DNA from: Nocardioides sp. zg-DK7169
Lineage (GTDB): Bacteria > Actinomycetota > Actinomycetes > Propionibacteriales > Nocardioidaceae
DNA: 64,000 nucleotides
Direction of reading: 5' to 3'
NCBI RefSeq assembly: GCF_013155365.1
Contig: NZ_JABJRA010000011.1
Location: 124,001-188,000 of the forward strand
Part shown: one piece after another, positions 50,590 through 61,042 of the stretch
Numbering within the stretch: position 1 is the first letter of the stretch
How the letters are laid out: the number at the start of each line of letters is the position of its first letter
Position numbers and translations under genes: made by a program
Notes under the pieces: model-generated
What the model was told of the DNA's origin: nothing
Databases searched by the model: none
The model's input: only the letters and a program-made list of their open reading frames with translations

Positions 50590-51738
50590 CTATTCGGCGG
50601 GCTCGTCGAGGGCCTCCAGGAGCTTGGGCTTGTGCAGGACCGGCAGCAGGAAGGTCAGCGCCACGGTCAGCGCGAGGGCGATGCCCAGGGCGATCCAGAC
50701 CCATGCGCCGCTGTACAGCGAGGGGATCACGGTCCCGAAGGCCACCAGGGCGGCCCAGGTCCACATGATGAAGACGGCACGCCGCTGGGAGTGCCCGATC
50801 TCGAGCAGCCGGTGGTGCAGGTGCTGCTTGTCCGGCGCGAACGGCGAGCGCCCGGCCCTGGTCCGGCGTACGACGGCCAGCACCAGGTCCAGCAGCGGCA
50901 CGATCAGGATCGCCACCGGTAGCAGCAGCGGGAGCAGCGTGGGCAGCAGGCTCGCCTGGGTGCCCGCGCCGCCCTCGGCGATCTGGGAGCCGGAGAACTG
51001 CCCGGTCAGCGTCACCGCGCTGGCGGAGAGGACCAAACCGATCAGCATCGACCCGCTGTCGCCCATGAAGAGGCGGGCGGGGTGGAAGTTGTGGATCAGG
51101 AAGCCCACGCAGGCACCGGCCAGCGAGACGCTGAGCAGCGCGGCGGTGGTCGCCCGGTCGGCGCTGTTGAGGCGGGTCAGCTCGTAGCAGAAGACGAAGA
51201 ACGCGATCGCGCCGATGCCCACGACGCCGGCGGCCAGCCCGTCCAGGCCGTCGACGAAGTTCACGGCGTTGACGGTGGCGACGACCACGAACCCGGTGAG
51301 CAGCGCGCCCTGGGTGGCCTCCAGGGAGAACTGCACCCCGTTGGTCCAGGGGAAGTAGAAGTACTGGATCCCGAAGAAGATCAGGAACCCGGCCGCGAGG
51401 ACCTGCCCGCCGAGCTTGGTGAGCGCGTCGAGCTCGAAGAGGTCGTCAAGGACCCCGACCGCGCAGATCAGGGCGCCGGCGATCAGCACGATGCCCGCGT
51501 CCTTGAAGACGAACGGCCCGCCGAGGGAGAGGAACGGCAGCTCGCGGGCCACCAGGTAGGCGGCGACCAGGCCGCCGAGCATCGCCAGGCCGCCGAGGTA
51601 CGGGATCGGCTCGTCGTGGACGTCGCGGTCGCGCACCCGCGCCACGGCGCCAGTGCGCAACGCGATCTCGCGGGCGAACACCGTCAGCAGCGAGGTGACA
51701 CCCGCGGCGACCAGGAAGACGAGGATGTACTCGCGCAC
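50590..51738 (-). CDS. wecA: Undecaprenyl-phosphate sugar-1-phosphate transferase, WecA/MraY family
   Basis: Polytopic enzyme that transfers a sugar 1-phosphate (GlcNAc 1-phosphate in WecA) from the UDP form to undecaprenyl phosphate, starting cell-wall glycopolymer synthesis. It is 382 residues with about eleven helices. Family motifs: [15 protein letters not shown], the metal/substrate acidic pair [41 protein letters not shown] and the HxHH-type [17 protein letters not shown]. The HLHH motif sets it with WecA rather than MraY. It lies 5 bp after the tsaC-like stop and precedes the atp operon on the same strand. Confidence 0.9.
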   Translation of the reverse strand: MREYILVFLVAAGVTSLLTVFAREIALRTGAVARVRDRDVHDEPIPYLGGLAMLGGLVAAYLVARELPFLSLGGPFVFKDAGIVLIAGALICAVGVLDDLFELDALTKLGGQVLAAGFLIFFGIQYFYFPWTNGVQFSLEATQGALLTGFVVVATVNAVNFVDGLDGLAAGVVGIGAIAFFVFCYELTRLNSADRATTAALLSVSLAGACVGFLIHNFHPARLFMGDSGSMLIGLVLSASAVTLTGQFSGSQIAEGGAGTQASLLPTLLPLLLPVAILIVPLLDLVLAVVRRTRAGRSPFAPDKQHLHHRLLEIGHSQRRAVFIMWTWAALVAFGTVIPSLYSGAWVWIALGIALALTVALTFLLPVLHKPKLLEALDEPAE

Positions 51739-51742
51739 GTGC

Positions 51743-52411
51743 CTAGCCCTCGTCGACGAGCGCGGCGCCGAGCGGTTCGAGCACGGCGTTGAGGTCCGCG
51801 AGGGAGAGAGCGCCCCGGCGCAGCACCCGGCCGCGCTCCCCGGTCGCGTCGATGATCGTGGAGGCCTCGCCGCCCGGGGACCGGCCGGCGTCCACGACGA
51901 CCGCGACCGACTCCCCCAGCATCTCCTCGGCCGCGTCGGCGTCGGTGGCGGCCGGGAGGCCGGTCGTGTTCGCCGAGCTCACCGCGAGCGGGCCGGTGCG
52001 CTCCAGGATGGCCAGCGCGACCGGGTGGTCGGGCATCCGGACCGCGACGGTCCCGCGGGTGTCGCCCAGGTCCCACTGCAGGGAGGTCTGCTGGTGGCAC
52101 ACCAGCGTCAGCGGTCCCGGCCAGAACTCCTCGACCAGCGCACGCGCCCACTCCGGCACCTGGGCCGCGAGGGCGTCGAGCGTGGTGGCGGAGCTGACCA
52201 GCACCGGCGGGGGCATCTCGCGGCCCCGGCCCTTCGCCGCCAGCAGGCCCGCGACCGCGGCGGCGTCGAAGGCGTCCGCGCCGATGCCGTAGACGGTGTC
52301 GGTCGGCAGCACGACCAGGTCACCGCGCCGGACGGCGGTGGTGGCCGCGGCGACGGCCGCCTCGCGCTCGTCGTCGGTGGTGGTGGGGAAGCGCTCGGTC
52401 ACGACGCCCAT
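51743..52411 (-). CDS. tsaC: L-threonylcarbamoyladenylate synthase (Sua5/YrdC family)
   Basis: Makes threonylcarbamoyl-AMP from threonine, bicarbonate and ATP for the t6A37 tRNA modification. It is 222 residues from the ATG at 52411, which overlaps the prmC 3' end by 13 bp. YrdC motifs: [63 protein letters not shown] and [18 protein letters not shown], with [20 protein letters not shown] near the end. Only the YrdC domain is present, without the Sua5 C-terminal domain. The gene follows prfA-prmC as is usual in actinobacteria. Confidence 0.93.
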   Translation of the reverse strand: MGVVTERFPTTTDDEREAAVAAATTAVRRGDLVVLPTDTVYGIGADAFDAAAVAGLLAAKGRGREMPPPVLVSSATTLDALAAQVPEWARALVEEFWPGPLTLVCHQQTSLQWDLGDTRGTVAVRMPDHPVALAILERTGPLAVSSANTTGLPAATDADAAEEMLGESVAVVVDAGRSPGGEASTIIDATGERGRVLRRGALSLADLNAVLEPLGAALVDEG

Positions 52412-53268
52412 CGTGCCAGCCGGGCTGTCAGGAACCGAGCCCGGCCCGCGAGGTCGCGGTGGTCGCGGACGTCGGCCCAGCGCCCGGTGCCGGAGAAGAC
52501 CGCCGGCGCCGACTCGCCCTGGACGTCCGCGTGCTCCGCGCCGACCACTCCCCCGCCGCGCAGCAGCACCGCGGCACGACGCTCGAGCACGCGCAGCGCG
52601 TCCAGGCCGTCCTGGCCGGAGAAGAGCGCGAGGTGCGGGTCGTGGTCGCGCGCCTCGGGGGCGACCGACTCCCAGGCCTCGAGGGGGATGTACGGCGGGT
52701 TGCAGGTCAGCACGTCCACGGTGCCGACCAGCTCCTCGAAGGCGGTCGCCATGTCGCCCAGGCGCAGCTCGACGCCGGTGCCGGCGAGGTTGCGCTCGGC
52801 CCAGGCGTGCGCGTCGGGGTCCAGCTCGACGGCGTGCACCCGGGCGCCGGGCACCTCGTCGGCGAGGGACTTGGCGACGGCGCCGGACCCGGTGCACAGG
52901 TCGAGGACGACGCACTCGCCGCGCTCGACCAGGACCTCGGCGGCCCGCTCCACCGCCCAGCCGGCGAGCAGCTCGGTCTCCGGGCGCGGCACGAAGACGC
53001 CGGGCCCGACGGCCAGCTCGACGTGGCGGAACCAGGCGACGCCGGTCAGGTGCTGCAGCGGCTCGCGAGCGGCCCGCCGCGTCACCAGCGCGTCGTAGGC
53101 AGCCGCACGGTCGGGGTCGACCTCGTCGAGGAGCACCAGCGCGCCGCGAGTGGTCCCGAGCACGTGGGCCAGCAGCTCGGCGGCGTCGTGCTCGGGGCTG
53201 GCGACACCAGCCTCGCGCAGCCGGGCGACGGCGTCCGTGAGGAGCTCGCGGCGGCGGGGACGGCTCAC
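52399..53268 (-). CDS. prmC: Release-factor glutamine N5-methyltransferase PrmC
   Basis: Methylates the Gln of the GGQ motif in peptide release factors using S-adenosylmethionine. It is 289 residues. An N-terminal helical RF-binding domain (about 1-85) includes [19 protein letters not shown]; the SAM-binding motif [18 protein letters not shown] and the catalytic NPPY ([13 protein letters not shown], residues 190-193) follow. The gene overlaps the prfA stop by 4 bp and tsaC by 13 bp, so enzyme and substrate are co-expressed. Confidence 0.95.
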   Translation of the reverse strand: MSRPRRRELLTDAVARLREAGVASPEHDAAELLAHVLGTTRGALVLLDEVDPDRAAAYDALVTRRAAREPLQHLTGVAWFRHVELAVGPGVFVPRPETELLAGWAVERAAEVLVERGECVVLDLCTGSGAVAKSLADEVPGARVHAVELDPDAHAWAERNLAGTGVELRLGDMATAFEELVGTVDVLTCNPPYIPLEAWESVAPEARDHDPHLALFSGQDGLDALRVLERRAAVLLRGGGVVGAEHADVQGESAPAVFSGTGRWADVRDHRDLAGRARFLTARLARWAS

Positions 53269-54338
53269 TGCTCCAGCGCCTCGAGGCGCGCCGCGAAGTC
53301 GGCGTCGAGGCAGGACCCGATGACCGGCCCGAGGGCCCCGTCGAGCACCTGGTCGAGGTTGTAGGACTTGTAGCCGGTCCGGTGGTCGGAGATCCGGTTC
53401 TCGGGGTAGTTGTAGGTGCGGATCCGCTCGGAGCGGTCCACGGTGCGCACCTGGCTGCGACGCGCGTCGCTGGCCTCGGCGTCGGCGACCTCCTGGGCGG
53501 CGGCGAGGAGCCGCGCCCGCAGGATGCGCATCGCCTGCTCCTTGTTCTGCAGCTGGCTCTTCTCGTTCTGGCAGCTGACCACGATCCCGGTGGGCACGTG
53601 GGTGATGCGGACCGCCGAGTCGGTGGTGTTCACGCTCTGCCCGCCCGGGCCGCTGGAGCGGAACACGTCGATGCGCAGGTCGTTGTCGTCGATGTCGACC
53701 TCGACCTGCTCGGCCTCGGGCAGCACCAGGACGCCCGCGGCGCTGGTGTGCACCCGTCCCTGGGACTCCGTGACGGGCACCCGCTGCACCCGGTGCACGC
53801 CGCCCTCGAACTTCAGCTGCGCGTACGGCGCCTCACCCGGCGCCGGGGTGCCCTTCGCCTTCACCGCGACCGTCACGGACTTGTAGCCGCCCAGGTCGGA
53901 CGGGGTGGCGTCGAGCAGCTCGACCTTCCAGCCCTGCGCCTCGGCGTACCGCGTGTACATGCGCAGCAGGTCGCCGGCGAAGAGGGCCGACTCCTCGCCG
54001 CCCTCCCCCGACTTGACCTCGAGGATGGCGTCCTTGTCGTCGCCCGGGTCACGCGGGACCAGCAGGCGCCGCAGCCGCTCCTCCGCGGTGTGGCGCTGCC
54101 CGGTGAGCGCGGTGAGCTCCTCGCCGAAGGCCGGGTCCTCGGCGGCGAGCTCGCGGGCCGCCTCGATGTCCTCGCCGAGACGCTGCCAGTCGCGCCAGGT
54201 CGACACGATCGCCGACAGCGCGTGGTAGCGGCTGTTGAGCCGCTTGGCGAGCCGGGCGTCCGCGTGGGTCTCGGGAGCAGCGAGACGCTGCTCCAGGTCG
54301 GCATGCTCGGCGAGCATCCCCTCGACGGCCTCGAACAC
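53265..54338 (-). CDS. prfA: Peptide chain release factor 1
   Basis: Recognises UAA and UAG and releases the finished chain. It is 357 residues from the GTG at 54338 ([20 protein letters not shown]), with GAGGAGAG upstream; earlier in-frame codons give a non-conserved extension. The GGQ motif lies at 232-234 within [19 protein letters not shown], the site PrmC modifies. The recognition domain ([20 protein letters not shown] nearby) and the C-terminal [18 protein letters not shown] are typical of RF1 rather than RF2. It is followed by its own methyltransferase gene. Confidence 0.96.
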   Translation of the reverse strand: MFEAVEGMLAEHADLEQRLAAPETHADARLAKRLNSRYHALSAIVSTWRDWQRLGEDIEAARELAAEDPAFGEELTALTGQRHTAEERLRRLLVPRDPGDDKDAILEVKSGEGGEESALFAGDLLRMYTRYAEAQGWKVELLDATPSDLGGYKSVTVAVKAKGTPAPGEAPYAQLKFEGGVHRVQRVPVTESQGRVHTSAAGVLVLPEAEQVEVDIDDNDLRIDVFRSSGPGGQSVNTTDSAVRITHVPTGIVVSCQNEKSQLQNKEQAMRILRARLLAAAQEVADAEASDARRSQVRTVDRSERIRTYNYPENRISDHRTGYKSYNLDQVLDGALGPVIGSCLDADFAARLEALEQ

Positions 54339-54420
54339 GACTCTCCTCGACTGCACCGCTGATCGACTGGTGAGGGCCCGCACCGGGCCCGGACACGGGC
54401 CCGGGGGCCCGTGAAATGCA

Positions 54421-54456
54421 AGCACCGGTCGCCGCCCGAGGGCGACGACCGGTGCT
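54421..54456 (-). terminator. Terminator hairpin after rpmE
   Basis: AGCACCGGTCGCCGCCC pairs with GGGCGACGACCGGTGCT (17 bp, one mismatch) around a 2-nt gap, so the apical pairs probably open into a larger loop. It lies 10 bp after the rpmE stop and is followed on the minus strand by a TGCATTTCAC segment. Confidence 0.65.
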
Positions 54457-54465
54457 GGGCGACAG

Positions 54466-54681
54466 CTACTTCTTGGCTGCCTTGGCGTAGCGGGCCTCGA
54501 AGCGGGCGACGCGGCCGCCCGTGTCGAGGATCTTCTGCTTGCCGGTGTAGAACGGGTGGCACTGCGAGCACACGTCGGCCTTGATCTGGCCCGAGGTCTC
54601 GGTGCTACGGGTGGTGAACGTCTCGCCGCAGGTGCAGGTGACCTGGGTCTCGACGTAGGTGGGGTGGATGTCCTTCTTCAT
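54466..54681 (-). CDS. rpmE: 50S ribosomal protein L31 (zinc-binding type)
   Basis: 71 residues. The zinc ligands of the C+ form are present: Cys16 and Cys18 in VTCTCGETF, Cys37 and Cys40 in [14 protein letters not shown]. The start [13 protein letters not shown] and end [12 protein letters not shown] are typical. Because it keeps its Cys it is the zinc-replete paralogue; the zinc-free form regulated by Zur is not in this window. It lies upstream of prfA on the same strand, separated by a hairpin. Confidence 0.97.
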   Translation of the reverse strand: MKKDIHPTYVETQVTCTCGETFTTRSTETSGQIKADVCSQCHPFYTGKQKILDTGGRVARFEARYAKAAKK

Positions 54682-54876
54682 GGTGTCCTCTCAGCCGCCG
54701 GGTCGCCGCCGCGGGGTGCGGACTGGACGTGAACCGGAACCAGCACAGAAGTGTGCCACTGCAGCCAACGCAGCGGTAATCGGGGTCATTCCCCACGGGG
54801 CCGGTCACCGGTGTCGGCCGCGTCACCCCGGGCGGGCGCGGGTCTCGACGAGCTCGGCCAGCGGGTCGCCGCGCCC

Positions 54877-55248
54877 CTAGACGATGCGAGACAGGAGCGC
54901 CTCGACCCGCGAGGCGAGCTCGCGGGGGCTGAACGGCTTGGTGATGTAGTCGTCGGCGCCCGAGTCGAACCCGTTCTCCACGTCAGACTCCTGGGCCCGT
55001 GCGGTGAGCAGGATGACCGGGAGGTCTGCGAGGGCCGGGTCGGCCCGGATGGACCGGATCGCGTCCAGGCCGGAGACGCCCGGCATCATCACGTCGAGGA
55101 CGGCCAGGTCGGGCCGGCTGGACCGACACGCGTCGATCGCCGCCTGGCCGTCGGCCACCGCGGTGATCTCGTGGCCGAGCGTCGACAGCTTGAACTCCAC
55201 CAGCTCGCGGATGTCGACATCGTCGTCCGCGACCAGGATCCGTGCCAC
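54877..55248 (-). CDS. Single-domain response regulator (receiver only)
   Basis: 123 residues from a GTG at 55248 (ARILVADDDVDIRELVEFKL). It is a complete receiver domain: acidic pocket in VADDD, phospho-acceptor Asp52 in LAVLDVMMPGVSGLDA, Thr in VILLTARAQ and Lys in DDYITKPFSPRELASRV. There is no output domain, so it must act through protein contacts, as CheY-like proteins do, or as a phospho-relay step. No kinase is adjacent; the nearest kinase in the window is the orphan PAS kinase at 34.9-36.1 kb. Pairing with it is only a guess. Confidence 0.86.
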   Translation of the reverse strand: MARILVADDDVDIRELVEFKLSTLGHEITAVADGQAAIDACRSSRPDLAVLDVMMPGVSGLDAIRSIRADPALADLPVILLTARAQESDVENGFDSGADDYITKPFSPRELASRVEALLSRIV

Positions 55249-55401
55249 GAGCAAACCCCCCTGTAACTCTGCGGACACTGCCGGTCAGCGTATCCCTGTC
55301 GGACCCGGCGTGCGCCCGGTCCGTCCCACCTGTCGCCAGGGGCGGAGCGGGGGTGCACCTGCGTGCCGCCCCCGCCCGCCCCTCGCGGCGTGCTCGTGGT
55401 G

Positions 55402-57453
55402 TCAGACGCCCTCGGACGCCGTCCGCTGCACCTGCATGAGCAGCTCGACGTTGCTCTTCGTGCCGTGCAGGCGCTCGAGGAGCAGCTCCTGCGCCTGTGG
55501 GACGCCCGACTCCGCCAGCAGGCGGCGCAGCTTCGCGACCACCGCGGTCTCCTCAGGGCTGAACAGCAGCTCCTCGTGGCGGGTGCCGGAGGCCGTGACG
55601 TCGATCGCCGGGAACAGGCGCCGCTCGGCGAGGTCCTTGCTCAGGCGCAGCTCGAGGTTCCCGGTGCCGGTGAACTCCTCGAAGATCACCTCGTCCATCG
55701 CCGACCCGCTCTCGACGAGAGCGGTGGCCAGGATGGTGAGCGAGCCGCCGTTCTCGATGTTGCGGGCGGCACCGAAGAAGCGCTTCGTCGGGTACATCGC
55801 CGCGGCGTCGACGCCGCCGGACAGCATCCGCCCGCTCGCCGGGGTGGCCAGGTTGTAGGCGCGACCGAGGCGGGTGATGCCGTCGAGCAGCACCACCACG
55901 TCGTGCCCCAGCTCGACGAGCCGCTTGGCCCGCTCGATGGCGAGCTCCGCGACCACGGTGTGGTCCGACGGCGGGCGGTCGAAGGTCGAGGAGATCACCT
56001 CGCCCTTGACCGAGCGCTCGAAGTCGGTGACCTCCTCCGGGCGCTCGTCCACCAGCACGACCATGAGGTGGCACTCGGGGTTGTTGGCGGTGATCGAGGC
56101 GGCGATCGACTGCAGCACCATCGTCTTGCCGGCCTTGGCCGGGGAGACGATCAGGCCGCGCTGACCCTTGCCGACGGGCGCGGCCAGATCGATGATCCGC
56201 CCGATCAGGTTGTCCGCGCCGGTCTCCAGGCGCAGCCGCTCGGAGGGGTGGACGGGGGTCAGGCGGGAGAACTCCACCCGGTCGCGGGCCGCGTCGGGGT
56301 CCGAGCCGTTGATGCTGTCCACCCGCACCATCGGGTTGAACTTCTCCTTGCGCTCGCCCTCGCGGGGCTGGCGCACCTGGCCGACCACGGCGTCACCGCG
56401 GCGCAGGCCGAAGCGGCGCACCATCGACAGCGACAGGTAGACGTCGTCGGGGCCCGGCAGGTAGCCGGTGGTCCGCACGAAGGCGTAGTTGTCGAGCACG
56501 TCGAGGATGCCGGCCGCCGGCACCAGCACGTCGTCCTCGAGGACGGTCGTGTCCGGCTCGTTGCGACCGCTGCCGCCGGGGCGGTTGCGTTCGCGGCCGC
56601 GACGGCGCCGGTTGCGCCCGCGCCCGTCCTCGTCGTCCTCGTGCTGGTCGCCCTGGGGCTGGCTCTGGTTCTGGTGCTGACCGCGGTCCTGGTTGCGGTC
56701 CTGTCGGTCCTGGTTGCGGTCCTGGCGGTCCTGCCGCTCCTGGCTGCGGTCCTGCCGGTCCTGCTTGTCCTGGTGCTGCTTGTCCTGGTGCTGCTTGTCC
56801 TGGTGCTGCTTGTCCTGGTGGGACTTGTCCTGCTGCTTGTCCTGCGAGGAGCGCTGACGCTGCTCGCGGTTGCCGTCCTTGCCGGCGTCGCGACGCGAGT
56901 CCTTGCCACCGTCGCGGCCACCCTCACGAGCACCGTCCTTCGACCCGCCCTGCGCGTCCTGGGCACGGTCCTCGCGGGAGCGGCGCTCGCGGCGGGCCTG
57001 CTGCTGCTCTGCCTGCTCGCCGGCCTCGGCACGCGGTGCGTTCCCGGTCTCGGGCGCAGTCTCCTGGGTGCGGGGCGCGTCGTCCTGGCGCGTGTCGGTG
57101 CGGGTCGCCTCGGTCGCGGCGGTCGGCTCCGCGGCCTCGGCCGCGGAGTCGGCGGCCGGCTCGGCCGTGCGGGCCGCGGCCCGGCCGCGGGTGCGGGTGA
57201 CGACCCGGGGCTTCTCCGCCGCGGCGACCGGGCCGGACGGCTGGCTCGCCGGCGCACCCGACTGGCCACCGGACTGGGCGGCCTTGATCGCGTCGACCAG
57301 CTGGGCCTTCTTCATCGTCGCGGCGCCGGAGATGCCGAGCCCGCCGGCCATCGCCTTGAGGTCGGCGAGGAGCAGGGAGTTCAGGCCGCTGCCGCGCTTG
57401 CGCGCCGCCGGCGCCTGGGCGGAGGCGGCGGGGGTGTCGTTGCTGTCGCTCAC
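55402..57453 (-). CDS. rho: Transcription termination factor Rho with long disordered insertion
   Basis: Hexameric RNA-dependent ATPase that ends transcription. It is 683 residues, far longer than the 419 of E. coli, from a GTG at 57453. The N-terminal Rho_N/SAP-like helix bundle (LLADLKAMAGGLGISGAATM) covers about 24-60. Residues of about 62-300 are disordered: first Ala/Pro/Thr-rich, then Lys/Asp/Arg/Gln-rich with HQDKQ and QDRQDRN repeats, then RNRRRRGRERNR. The RNA-binding cold-shock fold starts near 315 (ILDVLDNYAFVRTTGYLPGP) and the ATPase follows with Walker A SPAKAGKTM near 436. Insertions of this kind are known in actinobacterial Rho and strengthen RNA binding. Confidence 0.96.
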   Translation of the reverse strand: MSDSNDTPAASAQAPAARKRGSGLNSLLLADLKAMAGGLGISGAATMKKAQLVDAIKAAQSGGQSGAPASQPSGPVAAAEKPRVVTRTRGRAAARTAEPAADSAAEAAEPTAATEATRTDTRQDDAPRTQETAPETGNAPRAEAGEQAEQQQARRERRSREDRAQDAQGGSKDGAREGGRDGGKDSRRDAGKDGNREQRQRSSQDKQQDKSHQDKQHQDKQHQDKQHQDKQDRQDRSQERQDRQDRNQDRQDRNQDRGQHQNQSQPQGDQHEDDEDGRGRNRRRRGRERNRPGGSGRNEPDTTVLEDDVLVPAAGILDVLDNYAFVRTTGYLPGPDDVYLSLSMVRRFGLRRGDAVVGQVRQPREGERKEKFNPMVRVDSINGSDPDAARDRVEFSRLTPVHPSERLRLETGADNLIGRIIDLAAPVGKGQRGLIVSPAKAGKTMVLQSIAASITANNPECHLMVVLVDERPEEVTDFERSVKGEVISSTFDRPPSDHTVVAELAIERAKRLVELGHDVVVLLDGITRLGRAYNLATPASGRMLSGGVDAAAMYPTKRFFGAARNIENGGSLTILATALVESGSAMDEVIFEEFTGTGNLELRLSKDLAERRLFPAIDVTASGTRHEELLFSPEETAVVAKLRRLLAESGVPQAQELLLERLHGTKSNVELLMQVQRTASEGV
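56761..56820. repeat. Perfect 4 x 15-bp minisatellite inside rho
   Basis: CTGCTTGTCCTGGTG is repeated four times without a mismatch from 56761 to 56820, encoding (HQDKQ)4 on the minus strand. Two partial copies follow at 56821-56845, and imperfect QDR(N/Q) repeats fill 56689-56760. The 15-bp period keeps the frame, so copy number can change without destroying the gene. Confidence 0.95.
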
Positions 57454-57721
57454 GTGAGGTCCTTCCCACGTTCAGTGCCGGTGCGTCACGAGGAGCACCC
57501 GGCTGCTGGAGTCTGGTCCTCTCCACTGCCCGGGTGCACGATCGCAGGACCCGGATGCGGAGCGAACCGCGGAGACTCGGAGAGGGTCGCACCCGCGGGG
57601 CTCCCGTGCGGGAGGTCGCGGCTGCCGCGCCGCATCAGAGCGGCGCGCCGTCAATGTACCACCGGGGTGTGGCCCGGAGATGGAGACGCGCAGCCCCGGT
57701 CGGGGCCGCGCGCCGTACCGC

Positions 57722-58630
57722 TCAGGACGTGCGGGCTCCCTGCACGTCGACGGCCAGGTGGTGCACCGCCCAGCCCTCCGGGGCACACGCGAGCAGCTCG
57801 TCGGTGCCGGGGACCTCGCGGCCCCCGCAGAAGGCGAGCACCGTCGGGCCCGCGCCGGACACGACGGCGGGGATCCCCCGGGCGCGCAGCCGGTCCACGA
57901 GCTCCACTGAGGCCGGCATCGCCGGGCGGCGGTAGTCCTGGTGCAGGTAGTCCCGGGTGGCCAGGAGCAGGTGCTCCGGTCGGCCCGCGAGGGCGGCGAC
58001 GAGGAGCGCGGCGCGGCCCGCGTCGGCGGCCGCGTCGGCGTGCGGCACCGTGGCGGGCAGCAGGCCTCGGGCCACCGAGGTCGTGACGCCCTCGGCCGGC
58101 ACGAAGACGACCGCCGAGACCCGCGGGTCCACGGCGGACCCGACCGCCCAGAAGGCGCCGTCCTCGTGCCCGGAGATCACGAAGCCGCCGTAGAACGCCG
58201 GCGCGACGTTGTCGGGGTGCCCCTCGAGGTCGGCCGCGAGGCGGAACAGCGCGTCGTCGTCCAGCAGCAGCGAGCCGCCGGCGACCAGGGCGCGCGCCAG
58301 GGTGACACCGCCGACGATCGCGGCGGAGGAGGACCCCAGGCCGCGGGCGTGCGGGATGACGTTGCGGCACGAGAGCCGCAGCCCCGGGGGCTGCGCCCCC
58401 ATCACGTCGAACGCCGCGCGCATCGCCCGCACCACGAGGTGCGACTCGTCGCGCGGTACGCCGTCGGCCCCCGCGCCCTCGACCTCGACGACCAGGCCCG
58501 AGGCCAGGACCTCGGCCTCGAGGTCGTCGCGCAGGTCGAGGGCCAGGCCCAGGGCGTCGAAGCCCGGGCCCAGGTTGGCCGAGGTCGCGGGGACGGAGAC
58601 CCGTACCGGGCCCTCGACGAAGCTCACCAC
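57722..58630 (-). CDS. thrB: Homoserine kinase
   Basis: Phosphorylates homoserine to O-phosphohomoserine for threonine synthesis. It is 302 residues from the GTG at 58630, 4 bp after the thrC stop; a second GTG follows directly. GHMP-kinase motifs: VSVPATSANLGPGFDALGLA at the start, the ATP loop IPHARGLGSSSAAIVGGVT, and the C-terminal GIPAVVSGAGPTVLAFC. A 268-bp gap to rho follows, GC-rich, with no feature I can name. Confidence 0.95.
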   Translation of the reverse strand: MVSFVEGPVRVSVPATSANLGPGFDALGLALDLRDDLEAEVLASGLVVEVEGAGADGVPRDESHLVVRAMRAAFDVMGAQPPGLRLSCRNVIPHARGLGSSSAAIVGGVTLARALVAGGSLLLDDDALFRLAADLEGHPDNVAPAFYGGFVISGHEDGAFWAVGSAVDPRVSAVVFVPAEGVTTSVARGLLPATVPHADAAADAGRAALLVAALAGRPEHLLLATRDYLHQDYRRPAMPASVELVDRLRARGIPAVVSGAGPTVLAFCGGREVPGTDELLACAPEGWAVHHLAVDVQGARTS

Positions 58631-58634
58631 GCGC

Positions 58635-59714
58635 TCAGGCGAGGCCTGCGGCCTGGGCCGCAGCGGTGACGTCGGCGTCGACGACCGTGTCGACGAGCGG
58701 GCCGAAGCCCTCCAGCGCGGTGGCGGTGTCCTTGAGCCCGTGGCCGGTGACGGTGACCACGACCTGCGCGTCGGTGTAGGAGACCCCCGCGGCGAGCTGC
58801 TGGAGCAGCCCGGCGACGCCGGCCGCCGAGGCGGGCTCGACGAAGACGCCGTCGCGGCAGGCCAGCTCGCGCTGGGCGGCCAGGATCTGCTCGTCGGTGA
58901 CCGACTCGAAACAGCCGCCGGACTCCTCGCGCGCGGCCTCGGCGAGGTGCCAGGAGGCCGGGTTGCCGATCCGGATCGCGGTCGCCTTCGTCTCCGGGTC
59001 GGAGACCGGGGCGCCGTTGACCAGCGGAGCCGCACCGGCGGCCTGGAAGCCGCGCATGACCGGCTTGCGGGTCGCTCGGCCAAGGGCGGCGTACTGGTTG
59101 TAGCCCAGCCAGTAGGCGGAGATGTTGCCGGCGTTGCCGACCGGGAGGAGGTGGTAGTCCGGGGCGTCGCCGAGGAAGTCCACGATCTCGAACGCCGCGG
59201 TCTTCTGGCCCTCGAGGCGGACCGGGTTGACGGAGTTCACCAGCGCGACGGGGTACTCGTCGGCCAGCCCGCGGGCCATCGCGAGGCAGTCGTCGAAGTT
59301 GCCGCGGACCATGATCACCTGCGCGCCGTGCAGGATCGCCTGCGCCATCTTGCCGGCCGCGATCTTGCCCTCGGGGACGAGGACGAGCGGCTTGAGGCCG
59401 GCCTTGGCGGCGTACGCGGCCATCGCGGCGGAGGTGTTGCCGGTGGAGGCACACACGACGGCCTGGGCGCCCTCGTGCTTGGCCACCGAGATGGCTGCGG
59501 TCATGCCGCGGTCCTTGAAGGACCCGGTCGGGTTGGAGCCCTCGACCTTGAGCCACACCTCGCCCTGGGTGAGCCCGGAGAGCCACTCGGAGTGCACCAG
59601 CGGGGTGCCGCCCTCACGCAGCGTGACGGCGGGGGTCCCCTCCGGGATGTCGAGGAGGTCGCGGTACTCCTCGATGACGCCGCGCCACTGGTGGGTTGCT
59701 GCCATGGTGCTCAC
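58635..59714 (-). CDS. thrC: Threonine synthase
   Basis: PLP enzyme that converts O-phosphohomoserine to threonine. The GTG at 59714 overlaps the hom stop (GTGA) and follows AAGGAG by seven bases, so it is preferred to the ATG at 59705; this gives 359 residues. PLP Lys67 lies in [19 protein letters not shown]; other motifs are [38 protein letters not shown] and [20 protein letters not shown]. Length is that of the short (class II fold, bacterial/plant-like 350-aa) form common in actinobacteria. Confidence 0.95.
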   Translation of the reverse strand: MSTMAATHQWRGVIEEYRDLLDIPEGTPAVTLREGGTPLVHSEWLSGLTQGEVWLKVEGSNPTGSFKDRGMTAAISVAKHEGAQAVVCASTGNTSAAMAAYAAKAGLKPLVLVPEGKIAAGKMAQAILHGAQVIMVRGNFDDCLAMARGLADEYPVALVNSVNPVRLEGQKTAAFEIVDFLGDAPDYHLLPVGNAGNISAYWLGYNQYAALGRATRKPVMRGFQAAGAAPLVNGAPVSDPETKATAIRIGNPASWHLAEAAREESGGCFESVTDEQILAAQRELACRDGVFVEPASAAGVAGLLQQLAAGVSYTDAQVVVTVTGHGLKDTATALEGFGPLVDTVVDADVTAAAQAAGLA

Positions 59715-61042
59715 TCTGCTTCTCCTTCGACCCGCATCACTGAGGTCACGTCCCTGACGATGTCCATGCCGCGCAGCGCCTCCACCGTGGCGGAGAGCTG
59801 CGCATCGGTCGCCTCGTGCGAGACCACGACGAGCTGGGCGTCGAGGTCGCGGCCCTCCTGGTGGACCGTCTTGATCGAGACGCCGTGGTCGGCGAAGGTC
59901 GTCGCGACCGCGGCCAGCACGCCGGCGCGGTCCTCGACGTCGATGGCGACGTGGTAGCGGGTGCGGGCCTCCCCCATCGGCAGCACCGCGCGGTCGGCGT
60001 ACGCCGACTCCCCCGCGCCGCGGGTGCCGGCGAGCAGGTTGCGCGCCACCGTCACCAGGTCGCCGAGCACGGCGGACGCGGTGGGGGCGCCGCCGGCGCC
60101 GGGGCCGTAGAACATCAGCTGGCCGGCGGCCTCGGACTCGACGAACACGGCGTTGTAGGCCTCGCGCACCGAGGCGAGCGGGTGCGAGCGCGGGATCATC
60201 GCGGGGTGCACGCGCACCGAGACCGCGTCGTCGCCGTTCTCGACCGGGACGAGCTCGCAGATCGCGAGCAGCTTGACGACCGCGCCCATGTCGCGGGCGG
60301 AGGCGACGTCGGCCGAGCGGACCTCGGAGATGCCCTCGCGGTGGACGTCGGAGGCGGTGACCCGGGAGTGGAACGCGAGCGAGGCGAGGATCGCGGCCTT
60401 CGCGGCGGCGTCGAAGCCCTCGACGTCGGCGGTCGGGTCGGCCTCGGCGTAGCCCAGCTCCTGGGCCTCCTGGAGCGCGTCCTCGAAGCCGGCACCGGAG
60501 GTGTCCATCTTGTCGAGGATGAAGTTGGTGGTGCCGTTGACGATGCCCAGCACGCGGGTGACCCGGTCGCCGGCCAGCGACTCGCGCAGCGGGCGCAGGA
60601 TCGGGATGGCACCGGCGACGGCGGCCTCGTAGTAGAGGTCGCGCCCGGCCTTGGCCGCGGCCTCGAACAGGGTCGGGCCGTCCTCGGCGAGCAGCGCCTT
60701 GTTGGCCGTGACCACGCTCGCGCCGTTCTCCAGCGCGGCCAGGATCAGCGAGCGGGCCGGCTCGATGCCCCCGATGACCTCGACCACCAGGTCGACGTCC
60801 TCGCGCGCGACGAGCCCGTGGGCGTCGGTGGTCAGCAGCTCCTCGGGGAGCGCGACCTCGCGCGGCGCGTCGAGGCGGCGCACCGCCACGCCGACGAGCT
60901 CGACCGGCGCGCCCACCCGGGCCGCCAGGTCCGCGGACTGCTCCTGGAGCAGGCGCACCACCTGCGAGCCCACGGAGCCGCAACCCAGCACGGCCACCTT
61001 CAGGGCCTTGCCCGTCCGGTCAGCCTGTCCAAACACCATCAC
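59711..61042 (-). CDS. hom: Homoserine dehydrogenase
   Basis: Reduces aspartate semialdehyde to homoserine, the branch point to threonine and methionine. It is 443 residues from the GTG at 61042, overlapping the lysA stop. The NAD(P) site is [20 protein letters not shown]; catalytic motifs are [18 protein letters not shown] and [20 protein letters not shown] with [15 protein letters not shown]-terminal ACT domain (about 355-440, [20 protein letters not shown]) is the site of threonine feedback inhibition in this group. Confidence 0.96.
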   Translation of the reverse strand: MMVFGQADRTGKALKVAVLGCGSVGSQVVRLLQEQSADLAARVGAPVELVGVAVRRLDAPREVALPEELLTTDAHGLVAREDVDLVVEVIGGIEPARSLILAALENGASVVTANKALLAEDGPTLFEAAAKAGRDLYYEAAVAGAIPILRPLRESLAGDRVTRVLGIVNGTTNFILDKMDTSGAGFEDALQEAQELGYAEADPTADVEGFDAAAKAAILASLAFHSRVTASDVHREGISEVRSADVASARDMGAVVKLLAICELVPVENGDDAVSVRVHPAMIPRSHPLASVREAYNAVFVESEAAGQLMFYGPGAGGAPTASAVLGDLVTVARNLLAGTRGAGESAYADRAVLPMGEARTRYHVAIDVEDRAGVLAAVATTFADHGVSIKTVHQEGRDLDAQLVVVSHEATDAQLSATVEALRGMDIVRDVTSVMRVEGEAE

